Below, piece by piece: positions 6,119 to 8,776 of a stretch of DNA of 8,776 bases. Origin of the DNA: Gammaproteobacteria bacterium. GTDB lineage: Bacteria > Pseudomonadota > Gammaproteobacteria > Steroidobacterales > Steroidobacteraceae. Numbering within the stretch: position 1 is the first letter of the stretch; each line of letters starts with the position of its first letter. The position numbers were made by a program, and so were the translations under genes. The stretch spans positions 1-8,776 of the forward strand of contig PMMB01000205.1 in the NCBI GenBank assembly GCA_003165495.1, read 5' to 3'. The notes beneath the pieces are model-generated. The model worked only from the letters and a program-made list of their open reading frames with translations. It was not told where the DNA came from and made no database searches.

Positions 6119-7999
6119 TTACCTTCCCAGAGTTTTCAGCGGACCGATGAATTTCTCATAGTTGCGCCAGCGAGCCACGGAACTCTTGTAAACCTTCTGC
6201 CGCACCTGCCACGCGCTGGCAGTGGTCACTTGCCGCCTATTCGTATGGAACTCCAGTACCCGTGGGTCCCATTCGAGACCGATAAATTCCAGCATTTTGC
6301 GCGACCACGTCTCTGGATCGGCCACTAGTTCTTCGTAAGGCACGTCGAGAATGAATCCGGGCGGCAGTACCGCGCGCCAATGCGCCATGAGCCGCTGGTG
6401 TTCGCGGTAGTAGTGGACCAGGTCCGACAGATCGAACGTGAAGTTGATGCCCATTAAGAACTGCTGGAAATAGCAAGAAAGGCAAGTGTCGATCGGATCT
6501 CGTCGCATGTAGATGACGCGAGCATTAGGGAACACCGAGTAGATCAACCCCAGAAAATCGGAATTCACGGGGGCTTTGTCGACGACGCGCGACGCAGTCC
6601 CGGAGAAACCATCCAGAATGTGCAGATATTCTTCGGCCACTTTAAGCCGGGCCGGCCCGCCTAATATACCCTGCGTTCCCGTATCCTTCGCGGTTTGAGC
6701 TGCCCAAAAATCCAACTCTCCGGCTCCGTGCGCGGCCGGATGCGAAGCGATGATTTGCTCGGCGAGAGACGTGCCTGAGCGCGGCATCCCCACCACAAAG
6801 ACAGGCTTCACCGAGGACGATCCTGTGGCCCCAATTTTCGATATCGCGTCGCGCGAATAAACCCGAATCGACTCGTCAATGCGATGCGAGCGCTCCTTCC
6901 GGTCATAGTCGTCCGCCACAGTCTTCAATAACTCGTTACCCCGCTTGAAATTCTGGAAAGCCTGAGCAAAATCATGGACGTCATCGCAATACTTTCCCAT
7001 GGCAAAGCGCAAATTCGCCTCTTCCAATGGGTGGATTGAGCTTTTCGCCATCTCCTCCGCGTTCTTGAACCACTCGCCGTCGGCATTTGTCATTTTGCGA
7101 GTGTCGGCCAGCGCCGCCCAAGCATTCGTCATCTTGGGATTGAGTTCTACAACGCGCCTGTAGGTCAATTCGGCCTCTTCGAAGCGGCCCTCCACCAAGG
7201 CGATTTGTCCCATCCCGAACAATGCGTGGACATTGCGAGGGGTGGTCTTCAACACCTTTGCAAAACACGCTCTGGCATCGCGCAGGCGCCCTCGGAATAC
7301 CAGAGTCAATCCGAGATTAGTCCTCGCATCGAGATTATTTGGCCGCAACTTGAGCGCGCGCCGCAGCAATGCTTCTGAATCGGAAAGGTAGCTCTTCTGG
7401 CGCAGCAGATTCCCGAGATTGGCGTGCGGATCCGAGTAATTCGGCTTTATTGCGATCGCCTCGCGAAAATACCGCTCCGCCTCGTCATAGCGACCCAGGT
7501 GCAACAGCGCAGATCCCAGATTGTTGAGCGCTTCCGCGTGCGAGGAGTCGAACTCGACCGCTTCCTTATAAAGGGCGGCAGCCTCGGTATAAGCGTTCTG
7601 TTCGATGAATTTATTGCCTCGGTTAAAGAGCTGTTGAGCCTTGGCCCGGTCAGGGCGATTGGCCGGAGCGTCCACCAAATTCTGATTTGGCGCGGAACCC
7701 TGACTCTGCGAAAGATGCAGTACCACTGACTGAGTGACCTCATCGGCGGTCTCTCTCGCAACGCCGTTCTCGATCAACCGCCACTTGAAGGAATTCGCAA
7801 ATTTCGCTTTCTTATAAAAGTTAAGTTGCAATGGCCGCACCTCGCTGTCAGCACGCCGCAGCAATTGCTCCATCGAACCGGAGGTACTACTGACCGGTGA
7901 ACCTCCCGTGACTGCGGATTCGGTCCGTGGCGCAAACTCGTCGGCTAAAGCGGCACCGATTTCGGCGGCTTCACGCCCGTTTAACCATGTGAGAATCAT
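6119..7999 (-). CDS. TPR-repeat sulfotransferase family protein
   Basis: The 626-aa product has three parts. A conserved-looking N-terminal segment (WLNGREAAEIGAALADEFAP, 5-24) is followed by a Ser/Gly/Thr-rich linker (28-42). About five tetratricopeptide repeats (about 121-290) follow, such as AEALNNLGSALLHLGRYDEAERYFREAIAIKP and the copies after it. The C-terminal sulfotransferase domain (about 398-615) has the 5'-phosphosulfate loop VGMPRSGTSL (403-412) and the 3'-phosphate-binding segment YMRRDPIDTCLSCY (497-510). Such domains move sulfate from PAPS to a hydroxyl or amine; the TPRs probably bind a protein partner or substrate. No signal peptide or membrane segment is evident, so it is predicted cytoplasmic. 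The ATG at 7999 is used because the N-terminal segment starts there, though the Shine-Dalgarno is weak; Met43 is an alternative. It lies between pilR and pilA, which is not a standard place for this family. The acceptor is unknown; pilin or a surface glycan is speculation from context. Confidence 0.9.
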   Translation of the reverse strand: MILTWLNGREAAEIGAALADEFAPRTESAVTGGSPVSSTSGSMEQLLRRADSEVRPLQLNFYKKAKFANSFKWRLIENGVARETADEVTQSVVLHLSQSQGSAPNQNLVDAPANRPDRAKAQQLFNRGNKFIEQNAYTEAAALYKEAVEFDSSHAEALNNLGSALLHLGRYDEAERYFREAIAIKPNYSDPHANLGNLLRQKSYLSDSEALLRRALKLRPNNLDARTNLGLTLVFRGRLRDARACFAKVLKTTPRNVHALFGMGQIALVEGRFEEAELTYRRVVELNPKMTNAWAALADTRKMTNADGEWFKNAEEMAKSSIHPLEEANLRFAMGKYCDDVHDFAQAFQNFKRGNELLKTVADDYDRKERSHRIDESIRVYSRDAISKIGATGSSSVKPVFVVGMPRSGTSLAEQIIASHPAAHGAGELDFWAAQTAKDTGTQGILGGPARLKVAEEYLHILDGFSGTASRVVDKAPVNSDFLGLIYSVFPNARVIYMRRDPIDTCLSCYFQQFLMGINFTFDLSDLVHYYREHQRLMAHWRAVLPPGFILDVPYEELVADPETWSRKMLEFIGLEWDPRVLEFHTNRRQVTTASAWQVRQKVYKSSVARWRNYEKFIGPLKTLGR

Positions 8000-8096
8000 C
8001 GTTCTGTGTCCAAGTATCGAGGCATGAGGGTGATTATCCGCTCCTGACTATTACATAATCACACAATTCCGCTTTGTGCTTTGAGTCACGAAAGTG
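8000..8096 (-). other. pilR-sulfotransferase gene intergenic region
   Basis: This 97-bp gap is more A/T-rich than the flanking genes. I see no T-tailed hairpin to end pilR, only a weak CACAA/TTGTG dyad with no U-run. There is no convincing -35/-10 pair and no GG-N10-GC element. A TATGTAAT stretch near 8050 could be a poor -10 box. The sulfotransferase gene may therefore be read through from pilSR or have a weak promoter here. Confidence 0.4.
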
Positions 8097-8776
8097 TCAT
8101 TCGATCCCCAGCTTCTTTATCCGGTACCGCAACGCCCGGAACGACATCCCCAAGACCTTCGCCGCCGCCGTCTTGTTATATCGAGTTTGTTCCAGTGCCT
8201 TCCGAATGGCGTCACGCTCGATATCCTCCAGGTGATTTCCGAGCGCTCCTCCACTTTGGGTATTGGCGGCGGCGGCAGGTGCGTCGCCAAGGTTTGGCCG
8301 CAGTTGGATGTCGCTGGCGCTTATTTCTCCGCTGGTGCCTAAGGTAATCGCGCGCTCGAGGATGTTTTCGAGTTCGCGCACGTTACCGGGGAAGGCGTAG
8401 CTTTCGAACGCGGCTAGTGCATCCTTGCCCAGCATCGGCGGCGAAATCTTCGTGCGTCGTCCCAGCCGCCGCAGTATCGCCTCAGCAAGTTCCGGAACGT
8501 CCTCAGGTCTTTCGCGAAGCGACGGTACGCGCAGCTCGATGACATTCACGCGATAGAACAGGTCTTCACGGAATTTTCCCTCAGCAACCAGCGTCGACAG
8601 GTTCTTGTGCGTGGCTGACAGGATGCGCACATCGACGCCAACTTCGAGCTGCTCGCCCAGCGGCCGCACCACCTTTTCCTGGATGACACGAAGTAGCTTG
8701 ACCTGCATATGGAGAGGTAAGTCGGCGATCTCATCAAGAAACAGCGTGCCGCCTTCGGCGGATTGAATGAGGCCTC
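8097..8776 (-). CDS. pilR: PilR, sigma-54-dependent response regulator; 5' part outside window
   Basis: PilR is the NtrC-family response regulator that, when phosphorylated by PilS, activates pilA transcription with sigma-54 RNA polymerase. The visible C-terminal 225 residues begin inside the AAA+ domain with GLIQSAEGGTLFLDEIADLP (Walker B GGTLFLDE). They continue through the VRPLGEQLEVGVDVRILSATHK and REDLFYRVNVIELRVPSLRER blocks to the sensor II motif GNVRELEN. A linker leads to a C-terminal Fis-type helix-turn-helix (NKTAAAKVLGMSFRALRYRIKKLGIE), whose ending is very typical of PilR. The receiver domain, Walker A and GAFTGA loop lie beyond the right edge. The first internal Met (8708) is not the start, since the conserved frame runs on to 8776. 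NtrC or another bEBP is possible from the domain alone, but the HTH ending and the linked sigma-54 pilA promoter support PilR. Confidence 0.93.
   Translation of the reverse strand, partial: GLIQSAEGGTLFLDEIADLPLHMQVKLLRVIQEKVVRPLGEQLEVGVDVRILSATHKNLSTLVAEGKFREDLFYRVNVIELRVPSLRERPEDVPELAEAILRRLGRRTKISPPMLGKDALAAFESYAFPGNVRELENILERAITLGTSGEISASDIQLRPNLGDAPAAAANTQSGGALGNHLEDIERDAIRKALEQTRYNKTAAAKVLGMSFRALRYRIKKLGIE

Noticed and set aside
8091..8100. AAGTGTCAT shared by the pilR 3' end and the pilA promoter region (5923-5931)
   Set aside because: One copy overlaps the pilR stop codon and the other is part of the -24/-12 element; a 9-base match is likely chance.
8097..8708. A complete 203-aa gene starting at the Met at 8708
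   Set aside because: The same frame continues upstream with the conserved Walker B region of sigma-54 activators (GGTLFLDEI), so this is the 3' part of pilR, not a short gene.

Overview
The window is an ordinary-looking chromosomal type IV pilus (T4P) locus from a gammaproteobacterium. All eight supported genes lie on the minus strand, so they are read from high to low coordinates. The evidence for the group is the set pilR, pilA, pilB, pilC, pilD, coaE and zapD, a sigma-54-type promoter in front of pilA, and a ZapD homologue (a family largely confined to beta- and gammaproteobacteria). The arrangement resembles Pseudomonas, Xanthomonas and their relatives. I cannot name a genus; a Xanthomonadales- or Nevskiales-like organism is a guess from gene order and pilin type.

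Layout in transcription order. The 3' part of pilR (8776-8097, cut by the window edge) encodes the C-terminal half of the sigma-54 activator of pilin expression. A 97-bp gap follows, then a 626-aa TPR-sulfotransferase gene (7999-6119) that is not part of the standard T4P set. A 271-bp gap (6118-5848) holds the pilA control region: a near-consensus -24/-12 promoter (5920-5935), a possible IHF site, a stretch rich in TGTC/CGTC motifs where PilR might bind, and a clear Shine-Dalgarno sequence. Next come pilA (5847-5320, type IVa major pilin), a strong intrinsic terminator (5275-5245), and a 158-bp stretch with a plausible sigma-70 promoter. After these is a tight run: pilB (5086-3341), pilC (3317-2094), pilD (2053-1124), coaE (1120-491) and the start of zapD (446 to the window edge). 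Gaps in this run are only 23, 40, 3 and 44 bp, so it is very likely one operon.

How it works together. PilD cleaves and N-methylates the PilA prepilin. PilB is the hexameric extension ATPase and PilC the inner-membrane platform that polymerise it. PilR, with its sensor kinase PilS (not in the window), would switch pilA on through sigma-54 RNA polymerase. The terminator and separate promoters allow pilin, needed in large amounts, to be made independently of the machinery. CoaE (last step of coenzyme A synthesis) and ZapD (FtsZ-bundling division factor) are housekeeping genes carried behind pilD, as in many gammaproteobacteria.

The one real accessory gene is the TPR-sulfotransferase between pilR and pilA. 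A role in sulfating pilin or another surface molecule is an attractive but unproven inference. I saw no mobile element, CRISPR array, tRNA or rRNA. Apart from the two genes cut by the window ends, every gene looks intact.
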